64,000 nucleotides of DNA from Kocuria salsicia (lineage in GTDB: Bacteria; Actinomycetota; Actinomycetes; Actinomycetales; Micrococcaceae): positions 1 to 64,000 of the forward strand of contig NZ_VELE01000011.1 of assembly GCF_007681555.1 (NCBI RefSeq), read 5' to 3'. The translations under genes were made by a program, and so were the position numbers. Shown piece by piece: positions 28,001 to 36,603 of this stretch; within the stretch, counting starts at the first letter, position 1, and every line of letters starts with the position of its first letter. The notes under the pieces were generated by a model. The model saw only the letters and a list, made by a program, of their open reading frames with translations. It made no database searches and was not told the DNA's origin.

Positions 28001-29516
28001 GCGACTGCAGCTTGTTGCGGACCTGATAACTCTTCAGGTCGGGGTACACCCCACCGGAGCCGGCGATCACCACCTGGAAGTCCACCTTGCGCCCGCGCAG
28101 GATGTTGGCCGCTTGCAGCAGCGTGTCCAGACCCTCGTAGGCCACGAGCGAGCCCGCAAACCCGATCACGGGCACATCCGTGCGGATCCCGCGTTTCGCG
28201 GCGTAGCCGGTATCCCGGGGCAGCGGCAGGAATTCATCCGTGTTCACACCATTGGGCAGCAGCGTGATCTTGTTCTCGGACACCCCACGGCGCACGAGCT
28301 CGTCCGCGACCTCCTGCGTGATGGCCAGCACGGCATCTGCCTCACGAGCGACCAGGGTCTCCATGGCTGCCTGATTCACATACCGCTGCGTCTTGTCCCA
28401 TCCCGGTTTCAGAGAGGCCTCCGTGACCTCCCACAAACCCCTCACCTCGTACACGAACGGCACGCCGAGCCGCCGGGCGGCGACCAGCGCCGGAAGCGCG
28501 TTGAGGTAGTTCGACGCCGCGTGGATCACGGACGGGCGCAGCAACCGGGCCTGCCGCACCACGGCATCGGCCGCGACATTGACGTAGACGTCCGGCGCGA
28601 GGTGGTTGATGTTGCCTTCCGGCATGTGCACCCAGTCCACGCCGTTGCGCGTTTCCACGTGGCGCCGCTTGCGAGGCTTGGCGCGCGCAGTCGAGATGTC
28701 CCACGGATAGCCCGAGCGCCCCATCACGGTCACGTCAGCGCCGGCGGCCTTCAGCCCGGCCACCACTCCCTCGGTGCGCACGCTATACCCGTTCGAATGG
28801 AAGATCGGCGTGGAGTACGCGCAGTACAGGATGCGTTGCCGCTCGGGCAGGTACGCCGCACCGCGGGAGCGCGGGGGCACGAGTCGTGCCGCAGTGCGGT
28901 CCAGTGCCGCGGTGCCCAGGATGCGGTCGGTCAAGTAGCGCTGTTTCTCGGTGAGATCCGGCAGCAGGCCGCAGTGGCGGTCGACCAGTTCCGCCGCACG
29001 CGTGATGTCCCCTTCGCGGTACCACAGCCGGTTGAGGGCAGCGGACAAGTGCGCCGCGATGGGCTCGGCCTCCAGGATGGCCAGGACGTCCTCGAGGCAG
29101 GGCTCGACCTCTGCGGTCGGCTCGGTACCGGCCGACGACGCGTGGGGCGTCTGGTTCGACGGGCCGGTGGCCGCGGCGTCGTCGTGAACCCGGGTTGCCG
29201 GGCTCGTGGCGGCCGCCGACGTACCGTCGTCGGTCGGCGCCACGTCGTCGACCGGGGCCCTGGTTCCCTCGCCGGCGGGTTCCGCGCCGGACTCCGACGC
29301 CCGCTCCTCCGTAGTCGTCGACGAGGCGGCCAATGTGCGGTTCTGCGCGGTGAGCTTCTCGATCCGGGACCGGTCCGTGGCGACCGCGGCCTCCAGGGAC
29401 CGGATCCTGCGTTGTGCTGCTTCCAGCTGATCGAACGTGCCACGCGGATCCCGGGCGACCTGGCGGTACACCAGTTCCCGCAACCGGGCTGGGTCGCGGC
29501 GTTCGTCTGGATGCAT
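25065..29516 (-). CDS. 1483-aa multi-glycosyltransferase (GT4 + CgeB-like + GT-B)
   Basis: ATG start at 29516. Residues 1-75 are coiled coil (EAAQRRIRSLEAAVATD), 75-180 an Ala/Thr/Glu-rich linker. About 228-620 is a GT4 domain (FVYEVRGLWE, LLPNGVNTDEF, GFAGSLVAYEGLDTL). About 650-1010 is a CgeB-like module (FWNKEDPVHINRF, SLNVNSAPYSPTMFSRRVVE). About 1140-1480 is a third GT-B-like domain (VIPNVVRTADL, GFVGIVPQLKRLD, ISVSDHESFHLTLPD). Three transferase units in one chain imply sequential assembly of an oligosaccharide repeat or processive polymerisation. It ends in an ATGA overlap with the coiled-coil gene. Unusually large for its class. Confidence 0.85.
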   Translation of the reverse strand: MHPDERRDPARLRELVYRQVARDPRGTFDQLEAAQRRIRSLEAAVATDRSRIEKLTAQNRTLAASSTTTEERASESGAEPAGEGTRAPVDDVAPTDDGTSAAATSPATRVHDDAAATGPSNQTPHASSAGTEPTAEVEPCLEDVLAILEAEPIAAHLSAALNRLWYREGDITRAAELVDRHCGLLPDLTEKQRYLTDRILGTAALDRTAARLVPPRSRGAAYLPERQRILYCAYSTPIFHSNGYSVRTEGVVAGLKAAGADVTVMGRSGYPWDISTARAKPRKRRHVETRNGVDWVHMPEGNINHLAPDVYVNVAADAVVRQARLLRPSVIHAASNYLNALPALVAARRLGVPFVYEVRGLWEVTEASLKPGWDKTQRYVNQAAMETLVAREADAVLAITQEVADELVRRGVSENKITLLPNGVNTDEFLPLPRDTGYAAKRGIRTDVPVIGFAGSLVAYEGLDTLLQAANILRGRKVDFQVVIAGSGGVYPDLKSYQVRNKLQSRVKFVGRRPASEIARFMSCVDIVACPRTSLPVTEMVSPLKPLEAFSAAKPVVLSDVSPHRALVGAVEGESAGPRGLLSRAGNPKSLANALQKLIEDPELRVSQGQAGRLWAVDERQWRNLGPVVRRVYAQATADHDALAHGGRSLKDLRIGLIADEFTTETLRRSATIIPLGPADYAEQLAGENLDLVFVESAWSGNGGVWHHRVGYYSDEEHTQLRDLLARCRHAGIPTVFWNKEDPVHINRFRRTGALCDHVFTTDADMIPEYLHTARFLSGGRAVTSSSLPFYAQPAIHNPLPGARAPEDTIAYAGTYYGQRYPERSQQLEQLLGTAKPYGLAIYDRQLAIPDSPYRFPPEFRQWVRGALPYDEVIDSYRAHVASLNVNSAPYSPTMFSRRVVEIAACGGAVLSSWARGITETFDDGIPCTNNAAYAKALLGAWSADPEERLREVWLQLRTVLRAHTVDTALVILARTAGLPVEAFSLPRWGLTARPEQVPGILRQSVLPSTVRLTDDDAAARAALEAHGVRVLGYREPYLHDVEFWAYPPEDPARTWAEDLLQTTRWGYWDKIAGRSRGADEDARVFAVPGTNTHDAWGMLRATLVKDPDMSFRAVDSAATLTVTLPPSDEPTRQLVATPSGESAVERAGTILVAGHDLKFISSWLNHLRATGARVLVDQWDNHAHHDEQRSAELLAEADVVFCEWGLGNAIWYSEHVNDHQRLIVRVHAQELRGPYLRRIRHEQVSQYVFVSDLMREAAITSHGLPRATCTVIPNVVRTADLARDKHESALKTVGFVGIVPQLKRLDRAVDLMEQLVAVDPEFSLRVKGKRPEDYEWMHKRPEELEWYRACYRRVDELNQRAGREVIRFDPHGNDMAEWYRGVGYGISVSDHESFHLTLPDVAASGGVPVSLDWPGADLIYPREWLVPSVHEMAQRILDLSRDPETRRSFSHNAHDFTTSTFDAADVHEQLDRALAPIGGPRS

Positions 29517-29611
29517 GGGGGTGCTCCTGGGGGATACGGCGCGCCGGGGGGAGGCGCGAGAAGACGATGCGGGGGCGGGGACGGTGCTCCCACCGCCCTC
29601 GCGTCAGTGGC

Positions 29612-30859
29612 TCAGCGCCACAACCCCTTGGTGTCCACCACGGCCTTGCCCTTGAGTGCGGTGGCCGGCAGGGCCTTGAACTCGTCGTGGTCCACGAGCA
29701 GCAGAACCACGTCCGCGCGCTCGATGGCGTCCTGGTACTCGGCAAACTCCACGTTGGGCAGGCCCTGCAGGCCCTTGGGCAGCTCGGAGACGTTCGGCTC
29801 CACCGCCAGGACGGTCGCGTGGCTGACGTGCTCCGCGAGATCCTTGGTGATGTTCATGGCCGGGGACTCCCGCAGGTCGTCGATGTTCGCCTTGAACGCG
29901 AGCCCGAGGGCCGCGATCACCGGGGAGTCGATGTGCGAGCAGGCCTGCTCCACCTGGCCGATGACCCACTTGGGCTTGCCGTCGTTGACCTCGCGCGCGG
30001 TGCGGATCAGGTTCGAGTTCTCCCGGTCCGCGGCCACGATAAACCACGGGTCCACCGCGATGCAGTGCCCGCCCACGCCGGGGCCCGGCTGCAGGATGTT
30101 CACGCGCGGGTGGTGGTTGGCCAGTTCGATGAGCTCCCACACGTCGATGCCCAGGTTGTCCGCGATCAGGGAGAGCTCGTTGGCGAACGCGATGTTCACG
30201 TCACGGAAGCTGTTTTCCGTGAGCTTGGACATCTCCGCCGTGACGTCGTCCGTGACGAGCAGCTCGCCCTCGCAGAAGGACGCGTAGACCTCGCGGGCGC
30301 GGCGGGCGGCCTCGGGGGTGCGGCCGCCGATGATGCGGTCGTTGGTGATCAGCTCTTCCAGGGCCTTGCCGGGCAGGATGCGCTCGGGGCAGTACGCGAA
30401 GTGCACGATCGGCTTGCCGTCCGCACCGTCCTGGGAGAGGTCCGGGCGCAGCTCCATGATCTTCGCCGCAAGCTTCTCGGTGGTGCGCGGCGGGGAGGTG
30501 GATTCCAGGATCACGGTCTCGTCACCGCGCAGCTGCGGGGCGATCGACTCCGCGGCGGACATGATGTAGGTCAGGTCCCCCTCGTGGTTCTCCTTGAAGG
30601 GGGTGGGCACGGCGATCACGAACGCGTCACCGTGCTGCATCTCGGTGGTGGCGGTGAGTCGGCCGCTGTTCACGGCCTGCTTCAGCTGCTCCTCCAGACC
30701 GGGCTCCACGATGGTGACCTCACCGCGCTGGATCCGCTCGACCGCCGAGGCGTTGACGTCCACACCGTGGACCCGCACCCCGTGGTTCGCCATCACCACG
30801 GCGGTGGGCAGGCCGATGTAGCCCAGCCCCACGAAGACGACTTCCAGCGGTTCACTCAT
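29612..30859 (-). CDS. wecC: UDP-N-acetyl-D-mannosamine (or -glucosamine) dehydrogenase
   Basis: Predicted 415 aa; ATG 30859 chosen for GAGGTG 5-6 nt upstream. NAD-binding GLGYIGLPTA at residues about 10-20; STSPPRTTE; CPERILPGKALEEL; ITNDRIIGG; the active-site block GPGVGGHCIAVDPWF with the catalytic Cys; and a C-terminal ALGLAFKANIDDLRESPA. This combination is that of WecC/WbpA-type enzymes, which oxidise C6 of UDP-HexNAc to a uronic acid using two NAD. Micrococcus teichuronic acid contains ManNAcA, so supply of UDP-ManNAcA to this locus is a reasonable inference. WecC versus WbpA specificity is not settled by sequence inspection. Confidence 0.85.
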   Translation of the reverse strand: MSEPLEVVFVGLGYIGLPTAVVMANHGVRVHGVDVNASAVERIQRGEVTIVEPGLEEQLKQAVNSGRLTATTEMQHGDAFVIAVPTPFKENHEGDLTYIMSAAESIAPQLRGDETVILESTSPPRTTEKLAAKIMELRPDLSQDGADGKPIVHFAYCPERILPGKALEELITNDRIIGGRTPEAARRAREVYASFCEGELLVTDDVTAEMSKLTENSFRDVNIAFANELSLIADNLGIDVWELIELANHHPRVNILQPGPGVGGHCIAVDPWFIVAADRENSNLIRTAREVNDGKPKWVIGQVEQACSHIDSPVIAALGLAFKANIDDLRESPAMNITKDLAEHVSHATVLAVEPNVSELPKGLQGLPNVEFAEYQDAIERADVVLLLVDHDEFKALPATALKGKAVVDTKGLWR

Positions 30860-30940
30860 TGACACACCTCATCTGATCGGCGCGCAGCCCCGTGCGGGCG
30901 CACGCGTGGTTCTCGTTCGAGACAACGGGAATTCGAAAAA

Positions 30941-32860
30941 TCATATCGTCACGTGCTTTTTATTGTCCCCGAAAAGTACGACGTCGCCGGTAGCGAGCGC
31001 TGCGGCGTCGGACACCTGCCACGTGTGGCTGTGCGCGCCGCGGAACTGGACGAAGTTGAAGCGGTCCGCAGAGTAGATCGTGTAGCCGGCCTCGCGCACC
31101 GCCGCGAGGAACGATGTGTCCTCCCCCGTGCTGCGCCGTTGGAACGGGATCTGGCGGAAGACCTCGCGTCGGCCGGTGATGGTGGGGCCCATGACGAAGT
31201 CCGTGTACCGGTGCTCGCGGCGGGGAAAGCGCAGCAGCGTGGCGTCCTGGGACTGCACGTGCATGTAGTGCGCCTGCTTTCCCACCACGTCCGCGTTCGC
31301 GTAGGACAGGGCGTCCAGCAGGTCGGCGAGGTAGCGCGGCGCGTAGTAGTCGTCGTCGTCCATCTTGGAGAGCACGTCCCCGGTGGCGTGCTCCACGGCC
31401 AGGTTGAGGCACTCCCCCAGGGTCAGCGAGGCGTCCGCAGCAACGGTGGTGACCTGCAGACCTGAGTCGTGGACGGCGTCGGCCATGGCACTCGTCGACG
31501 GGTCGAAACCGTGGGCCACGAGCACGACATCCAGCGTCACATTCCGCTGCGCGGCGATCCCCGCCAGGGCGGTGGCCACGCGCTCGGGGCGGTTGGTGCA
31601 CAGCAGCGCCGTCACGGTGGGGCGCACTCGGGCGACGGCGAGCTGCGGGGCCGCGCGCTCGAGCACCGTCTCCACGCGGTGCGTGTAGGTGTGCTTGGCC
31701 CAGATCTCGCGCTGGGCGCGGTGCACCATCCGGTCCGCGAGCTCCGGGCTGCGCACGAGGGCGCGGATCACGTGAGCGGCGTGCTCACGGTCTGCAACCA
31801 CGGAGAGCTGGTCCTGCGTGAAGTACCGTCGCACGGCTTCGGACGGGGTGGACACCACCGCGGTGCCGCACGCGGTGATCTCGAAGATCCGCCGAGCGCA
31901 CATGGACGGCGAGTCCACCACGGAGTTCACGTTGAGGAACACCTTGTACGCGCGGTAGGCGGTGAGCATCTGGTCGTAGCCCAGGGAGCCGACGACGTGG
32001 CGGTCCAGGGGCGCGGGGAACTGGTAGCGCTCGTCGTGGCCCAGGTAGCGGGAGAAGATCTCCAGCCCGGTGTCGAGCTTGGGCGAGACGTCGTGCGCCC
32101 CGCCGAGCAGCAGGTCCATCTGCTCTCGGCGTTCCGGGAACTTGTGGGCGAAGTACATGCCGCCGAAGGCGACGTCCCGGCTGTGGAAGCCCGTGCGGGG
32201 CCGCGCGGGGTTGTGGACAGCCGGCTGGGCTGCGAAGGGCAGCACGCCCACGCGCTCGTGGCCGAGGTCCCTGTGGTAGTCGGGGACCTTGTTGACGTCG
32301 GTGGTGAACACAACGTCGAACAGGCGCGCGCACTCCAGGAAGTCCTCGTAGTGCGGCGGGTCCTCCTTGTTCCAGAACACGGTGGGGATCCCCTGCGCAC
32401 GGCAGTGGCCCACAAGCTCGCGCACGGGTTCCTTCACGCCGGAGGTCCCCGTGAACTGGTACTGCCACTCGTCGTGGTTGCCGTGCCACGCGGACTCCAC
32501 GAACAGCAGGTCCACGGGCTGGGCAGCCAGTTCGGCGCGCCAGTTCCCGCGGGTCAGCTCCACCTGGTTCCACTCGTACTGGAACGCGCGCAGCGAGAAG
32601 TCGTCAAGGACCACGGCGGCGGTGACGTCCGCGCGCACGGGCGAACGCTCAGGCCATGCCTGCGGGGCAAAGGAGACCTCCCGCGGCGCGTCCTGGGCCC
32701 CGTGCCGGTCACCCTGTCCGGCTCCCGTGCCGGTGACGACGGCGCTCGCAGAGGGCCCCTGGGGCAGGTTCGCCCGCCGCCGGTGGGTCCTCCACTGGGC
32801 GAGCCCGCCGTGGCGCAGGTGCCACAGCTGCGTGCGCAGGTCGCTGCCGCGGGGGCTCAT
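30941..32860 (-). CDS. CgeB-like glycosyltransferase fused to GT2
   Basis: Predicted 639 aa, start overlapping the ATPase stop (ATGA). Residues about 85-400 are the CgeB-like module: LFVESAWHGN, FWNKEDPPHYEDF, FLNVNSVVDSPSMCARRIFE. Residues about 415-620 are a GT2-like domain: VTALLCTNRPE, VLVAHGFDPS, KMDDDDYYAPRY. Same architecture as the 22007-24721 product but shorter. Its place directly after the exporter genes suggests it elongates or caps the exported polymer. Confidence 0.82.
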   Translation of the reverse strand: MSPRGSDLRTQLWHLRHGGLAQWRTHRRRANLPQGPSASAVVTGTGAGQGDRHGAQDAPREVSFAPQAWPERSPVRADVTAAVVLDDFSLRAFQYEWNQVELTRGNWRAELAAQPVDLLFVESAWHGNHDEWQYQFTGTSGVKEPVRELVGHCRAQGIPTVFWNKEDPPHYEDFLECARLFDVVFTTDVNKVPDYHRDLGHERVGVLPFAAQPAVHNPARPRTGFHSRDVAFGGMYFAHKFPERREQMDLLLGGAHDVSPKLDTGLEIFSRYLGHDERYQFPAPLDRHVVGSLGYDQMLTAYRAYKVFLNVNSVVDSPSMCARRIFEITACGTAVVSTPSEAVRRYFTQDQLSVVADREHAAHVIRALVRSPELADRMVHRAQREIWAKHTYTHRVETVLERAAPQLAVARVRPTVTALLCTNRPERVATALAGIAAQRNVTLDVVLVAHGFDPSTSAMADAVHDSGLQVTTVAADASLTLGECLNLAVEHATGDVLSKMDDDDYYAPRYLADLLDALSYANADVVGKQAHYMHVQSQDATLLRFPRREHRYTDFVMGPTITGRREVFRQIPFQRRSTGEDTSFLAAVREAGYTIYSADRFNFVQFRGAHSHTWQVSDAAALATGDVVLFGDNKKHVTI

Positions 32861-33816
32861 GCGTGCACCTCACGCAACTCGGTGCGTACCACCTGGGACA
32901 TCAGACGCTGCTTCTCCCGTTCTGCTGCGTGGTTGTTCCCGGCCGCGAGCTGCTTCATGAACGCCTCGTACTCTCGTGTGACGTTGTCCGGGTCCCCGTC
33001 CATCAGCAGGTCCCCCTGGTCCAGCCACACCACCCGTGTGCACATCTCGCGCACCTCGGCCATCGTGTGGGACACGAACAGCACGCAGCCGGCCTGCTCG
33101 CGGATCTGGGCCATGCGGGCCTGCCCGCGCTCGCGGAACTGGGCGTCCCCGGTGGACAGCGCCTCGTCCAGGATCAGGATGTGGGGGTCCGTTGCCGTGG
33201 CCACCGCGAAGCGCAGCCTCGCGGCCATGCCGGAGGAGTACGCCTTCATGGGCCAGTGGATGGCGCTGCCCAGGGCGGCGATCTCCACCAGCTCGGGGAG
33301 GATCTCCTCGACGCGCCGCGGATCGATCCCCTGGGCCAGGCAGCCCAGGCGGATGTTCTTCTCCCCGGACAGCGCGGGAACCAGCGAGACGTTGACGCCG
33401 AGCTTCACGGGGGTGTCCACGGCGTAGACGCGGCCGGAGGTGGGGTTCATCTGCCCGGCCACGATGTTCATCAGCGTCGACTTGCCCGAGCCGTTGCGGC
33501 CGATGAAGCCCACGAACTCCCCCTGGTGGACGGCGAGCGTGAGGTCGTTGACGGCGCGATTGCGCACCACCGGCGGGCGTCCCAGGGCCTTGCGAGCCCA
33601 GCGCACCGGCGCTGGAACGGGAACCTCGTCTCCCCCGCCGGTGGAGGTGACGTTGTAGACCATGCTCACGTGGTCGATCACCACGGCGGGTCCCGTTGCC
33701 GCACCCCGCTCCTCCTCGTCGAGGAAGGAGAGGTCTCCGTCCGCGCCGAAGAGCGAGCCCAGTGCCCCGTCGTCCCTGAAGTCCTCCACCGGGCCGTCCT
33801 CACCGTTCGTCCGCAT
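32857..33816 (-). CDS. polysaccharide/teichoic-acid ABC exporter, ATP-binding subunit
   Basis: Predicted 319 aa. Walker A GRNGSGKST near residue 105, signature-like YSSGMAARLRFA, Walker B ILILDEAL and the H-loop FVSHTMAEV are in order. The pattern is that of Wzt/TagH/RfbB ATPases. It has only a short C-terminal tail, not the carbohydrate-binding domain of long Wzt proteins, so substrate recognition should not depend on a terminal cap. GAGGAG lies just before the ATG, and the gene starts 17 nt inside the permease gene. Confidence 0.9.
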   Translation of the reverse strand: MRTNGEDGPVEDFRDDGALGSLFGADGDLSFLDEEERGAATGPAVVIDHVSMVYNVTSTGGGDEVPVPAPVRWARKALGRPPVVRNRAVNDLTLAVHQGEFVGFIGRNGSGKSTLMNIVAGQMNPTSGRVYAVDTPVKLGVNVSLVPALSGEKNIRLGCLAQGIDPRRVEEILPELVEIAALGSAIHWPMKAYSSGMAARLRFAVATATDPHILILDEALSTGDAQFRERGQARMAQIREQAGCVLFVSHTMAEVREMCTRVVWLDQGDLLMDGDPDNVTREYEAFMKQLAAGNNHAAEREKQRLMSQVVRTELREVHA

Positions 33817-34738
33817 AGCTCTCCTCGTTGCGCCAGAACGCCAGGAAGCCGACGACGAACACGAGCAGGGAGGCGCAGCTCAGCACGCCCCACGAGGACC
33901 ACGCGGGCAGCTGCGCACGAAGCACGAGATCCCGGCTCATCGCGAGCACCTGGTAGAGCGGGTTGAAGTGGAACAGGGCCAGGATCCGCTCGTCGCTCAC
34001 GAACCGGGACGGGTCGTAGAAGATCCCGGAGGAGTACATCCACAGCCGCATCAGGAACGAGAGCATGTTCGCGAGGTCCGGGATCTTGTGCACCGCCGGG
34101 GCCAGCAGCATGCCGAAGCCCCAGTTGAAGACGGTCTGCAGCGCGAACACGGGGATCAGCAGCAGCCACGTCCAGGAGATGGGCTCCAGCGGCGGCACGA
34201 TCAGCAGGAACACGAGGATCGACCCGAGGGCGTACGCCTGGGTGAGGGCGTCACGCATCACGATGGACAGTGTCAGGGCCGCACGGGGGAACATGAACCC
34301 GCGCACGAGGGCCTTCCCAGACGCCATGGAGCGCGAGACGGCCACGACCGAACGGGAACTGTACATGAACATGGTCAGCCCGAGCACGATGAACGCCACG
34401 AAGTTCTCGATGCCCCGGCCCGTGTGCAGCAGCAGCCCGAAGATCACGTAGAACGTGAGCCCCAGCAGCACCGGGTTCAGCACGATCCACGCCTTGCCCA
34501 GAAAAGTGTGGTCCTGGCTCACCGCGAGCCGCACGCGGGCGTCGTAGGCAATGAAGTGCCGCGAGCCCCACAGCTCGCGGACGTACTCGCGCAGGGGCGG
34601 CCGGGCGCCCACCGCGGTCATCGCAGCAGGGTCGAAGTGCTCCACGCGGGTGGCCGGAGCGGCCCCGGTGGACCCGTCCCCCGCACCGGGACCCCCGGCC
34701 GTGCCCGGGCCAGGGACCTGGTCGGCAGTGGTGCTCAT
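33800..34738 (-). CDS. polysaccharide/teichoic-acid ABC exporter, permease subunit
   Basis: Predicted 312-aa ABC-2 type permease. A cytoplasmic N-terminus of ~85 residues (EYVRELWGSRHFIAYDARVR, typical of Wzm/TagG) is followed by about six membrane segments (WIVLNPVLLGLTFYVIFGLL, IVLGLTMFMYSS, LGSILVFLLIV and others). It pairs with the adjacent ATPase to flip lipid-linked glycan across the membrane. Its start overlaps the upstream glycosyltransferase stop by ATGA, so export and synthesis genes are co-translated. Confidence 0.9.
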   Translation of the reverse strand: MSTTADQVPGPGTAGGPGAGDGSTGAAPATRVEHFDPAAMTAVGARPPLREYVRELWGSRHFIAYDARVRLAVSQDHTFLGKAWIVLNPVLLGLTFYVIFGLLLHTGRGIENFVAFIVLGLTMFMYSSRSVVAVSRSMASGKALVRGFMFPRAALTLSIVMRDALTQAYALGSILVFLLIVPPLEPISWTWLLLIPVFALQTVFNWGFGMLLAPAVHKIPDLANMLSFLMRLWMYSSGIFYDPSRFVSDERILALFHFNPLYQVLAMSRDLVLRAQLPAWSSWGVLSCASLLVFVVGFLAFWRNEESYADER

Positions 34739-36603
34739 GCGTCGATCTCCTGCGGTTCGTGGGCCGTCGTGGGGATGTTTTCAGTCAATTCACAGTACCG
34801 CGTGGAGGCCTGCTGGGCGATTGCGGCCCACGTGCGGTGCTCGCGGACCCACGCACGTGCGGTCAGGGCGAGGTCTGTGGCCTCCCCAGGATCCCGGGCG
34901 AGTCGCTCGATGGTCTCTGCGAGCGCACGCGGGTCCTCGGGGGGTGTGAGCAGTCCGGTCTCGCCGTCGCGGACGGTCTCGCGCAGGGCGGGCAGGTCGC
35001 TGGCGATCACGGGGGTTGCCGCGGCCATGGCCTCGACGGGTTTCAGGGGGGTCACGGCCCGGGTGACGGAGCGGTCCTTGCGGGGGATGACGAAGGTGTC
35101 GAGGGCGGCCGTCCACGTGGCGGCGTGCTCGCGGGGCACTCGGCCGGTGAAGGTGACGATGTCCTCGATGCCGAGGTCGCGGGCGAGGTGCTCGAGGGCG
35201 GGCCGGGCCACGCCGTCTCCCACGACCAGCACTCGGAGCTGGGGGATGCGGGATCGGAGCAGGGCTGCGGCGCCGAGGAGGTCGTCGATGCCCTCGTAGT
35301 CGACCACCGAGGTCACGGTGCCCACGAGGAAGCGGTCGGCGGGCAGCCCGAGCGTGACGCGGGCGGTGTCGCGGCTCGGGGCGTCCAGGAGGGCGCCGCC
35401 CACGGCGTTGGGAGCGAGGTCCACGCGCAGGGGCGCCCCGGAAACGCCGTGCGCGGCGGTTCCGCGCCCGCGGGGGGTGTCGACGGCGTCGTCCGTGGCG
35501 TAATCGGCGGCGAGGTCGATGAGGCGTCCGGCCATGGCGGTGCCGAGTGTCACCGTGCGGTCGGCGGACGTGGCTGCCCAGGCCTCCCGGCGCTGGAAGC
35601 GCTCGTAGTACGGGGAGGACACGGCCTGTTCGCCGCGGGTGGCGGCCCAGGTGTCCGCGAGCAGGCCGCGGACCTCGTAGACCCACGGGATGCCGAGCGT
35701 CCGCGCCACGGCGGCCACAGCGAGCGCGTTGACGTAGTGGCTGGTGGTGTGCAGCACGGCGGGGCGCAGCTCGAGGGCGAGTGCGAGCAGGGCGTCCGCG
35801 TGCTGCTGGACGCGTCCCGTGGCGGTGCTGGCGAGTCCAGCGGGGAGGATGCGGTGGTACGGGATGCCGTCCACCACGTCGGTGTGGCGGGCGAGGATCT
35901 TGCCCACCTGCACGGGGTAGCCGGGGCGGGTCACCGCGTGCACGTGCCATCCCTCCTCCTGCAGAGCGGTGAGGTACGAGTGGGAGCGCTGCGCGTAGCC
36001 GCTCGCGGTGTGGGGCAGCGAGTTGGTCACCGCGTAGAGCACGGTCCGCTCGCGCGGGGTGTAGCCGGTGACGGGGTCGAGGCGCGGTAGGAAGTCGCCG
36101 AGCAGGTCGCGTTCCGCGGCGAGCCGGCAGTGCAGGGAGCGCTCGCCGCGGGTAGCGGTCCCCCCTGAGCGGGCCGCGTCCAGCAGCGCGACGGCGTGGT
36201 CCACCTCGCCGCGGTGCCAGGCCAGGCGGGCGCGGGTTGCCGCAGTCCCCGGGGTTCCCTCGGGCACGGAGTCGAGCAGCCGTGCAGCGAGGTCTGTGTC
36301 CCCCAGGGCGAGGGCCACCTCCGCACCGCGCCGGGTCCCCCACGCGCCCGACGACGCCTCGGCGAGGACGGTGCGTGCGGCGTCGTCGTGGCCCAGCACG
36401 TGAAGCGCGGTGGCCCGCGGCGTGGCGCCCGGGGCGTGGCGCAGGCACCGTGCCGCGGGGGTGACCCACCGGCGGGGCAGACGGCGGGATACCTGCAACC
36501 AGAACACCACCGGGTCGTCGGTGACGTGACGGGCCACGGTGCCCGTCGTGAGCCACGCGTTGGCCGCGAGCTCCAGGCACCTCCCGGTGCGCTCGAGGCT
36601 CAC
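34735..36603 (-). CDS. TPR-like/GT4 glycosyltransferase
   Basis: Predicted 622 aa from GTG 36603, which overlaps the upstream stop by GTGA; the frame stays open further upstream only as a shadow of the preceding gene. Residues about 1-190 are helical and repeat-like (TALHVLGHDDAARTVLAEA, EVALALGDTDLAARLLD, ARLAWHRGEVDHAVALLD), resembling TPR units. Residues about 200-615 form a GT4 domain: SGYAQRSHSYLTALQ, WVYEVRGLLADTW, VGTVTSVVDYEGIDDLL, FVIPRKDRSVTRAVTPLKPVE. Its GT4 half resembles domain 1 of the 1483-aa protein. Donor unknown. Confidence 0.85.
   Translation of the reverse strand: MSLERTGRCLELAANAWLTTGTVARHVTDDPVVFWLQVSRRLPRRWVTPAARCLRHAPGATPRATALHVLGHDDAARTVLAEASSGAWGTRRGAEVALALGDTDLAARLLDSVPEGTPGTAATRARLAWHRGEVDHAVALLDAARSGGTATRGERSLHCRLAAERDLLGDFLPRLDPVTGYTPRERTVLYAVTNSLPHTASGYAQRSHSYLTALQEEGWHVHAVTRPGYPVQVGKILARHTDVVDGIPYHRILPAGLASTATGRVQQHADALLALALELRPAVLHTTSHYVNALAVAAVARTLGIPWVYEVRGLLADTWAATRGEQAVSSPYYERFQRREAWAATSADRTVTLGTAMAGRLIDLAADYATDDAVDTPRGRGTAAHGVSGAPLRVDLAPNAVGGALLDAPSRDTARVTLGLPADRFLVGTVTSVVDYEGIDDLLGAAALLRSRIPQLRVLVVGDGVARPALEHLARDLGIEDIVTFTGRVPREHAATWTAALDTFVIPRKDRSVTRAVTPLKPVEAMAAATPVIASDLPALRETVRDGETGLLTPPEDPRALAETIERLARDPGEATDLALTARAWVREHRTWAAIAQQASTRYCELTENIPTTAHEPQEIDA

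Noticed and set aside
28113-30862. Two very long plus-strand frames
   Set aside because: Antisense shadows of the multi-GT and dehydrogenase genes; such frames stay open in GC-rich DNA.
32857-34738. Drug-efflux ABC transporter
   Set aside because: The pairing of a TagG/Wzm-type ABC-2 permease with a TagH/Wzt-type ATPase among glycosyltransferases fits glycan export better.
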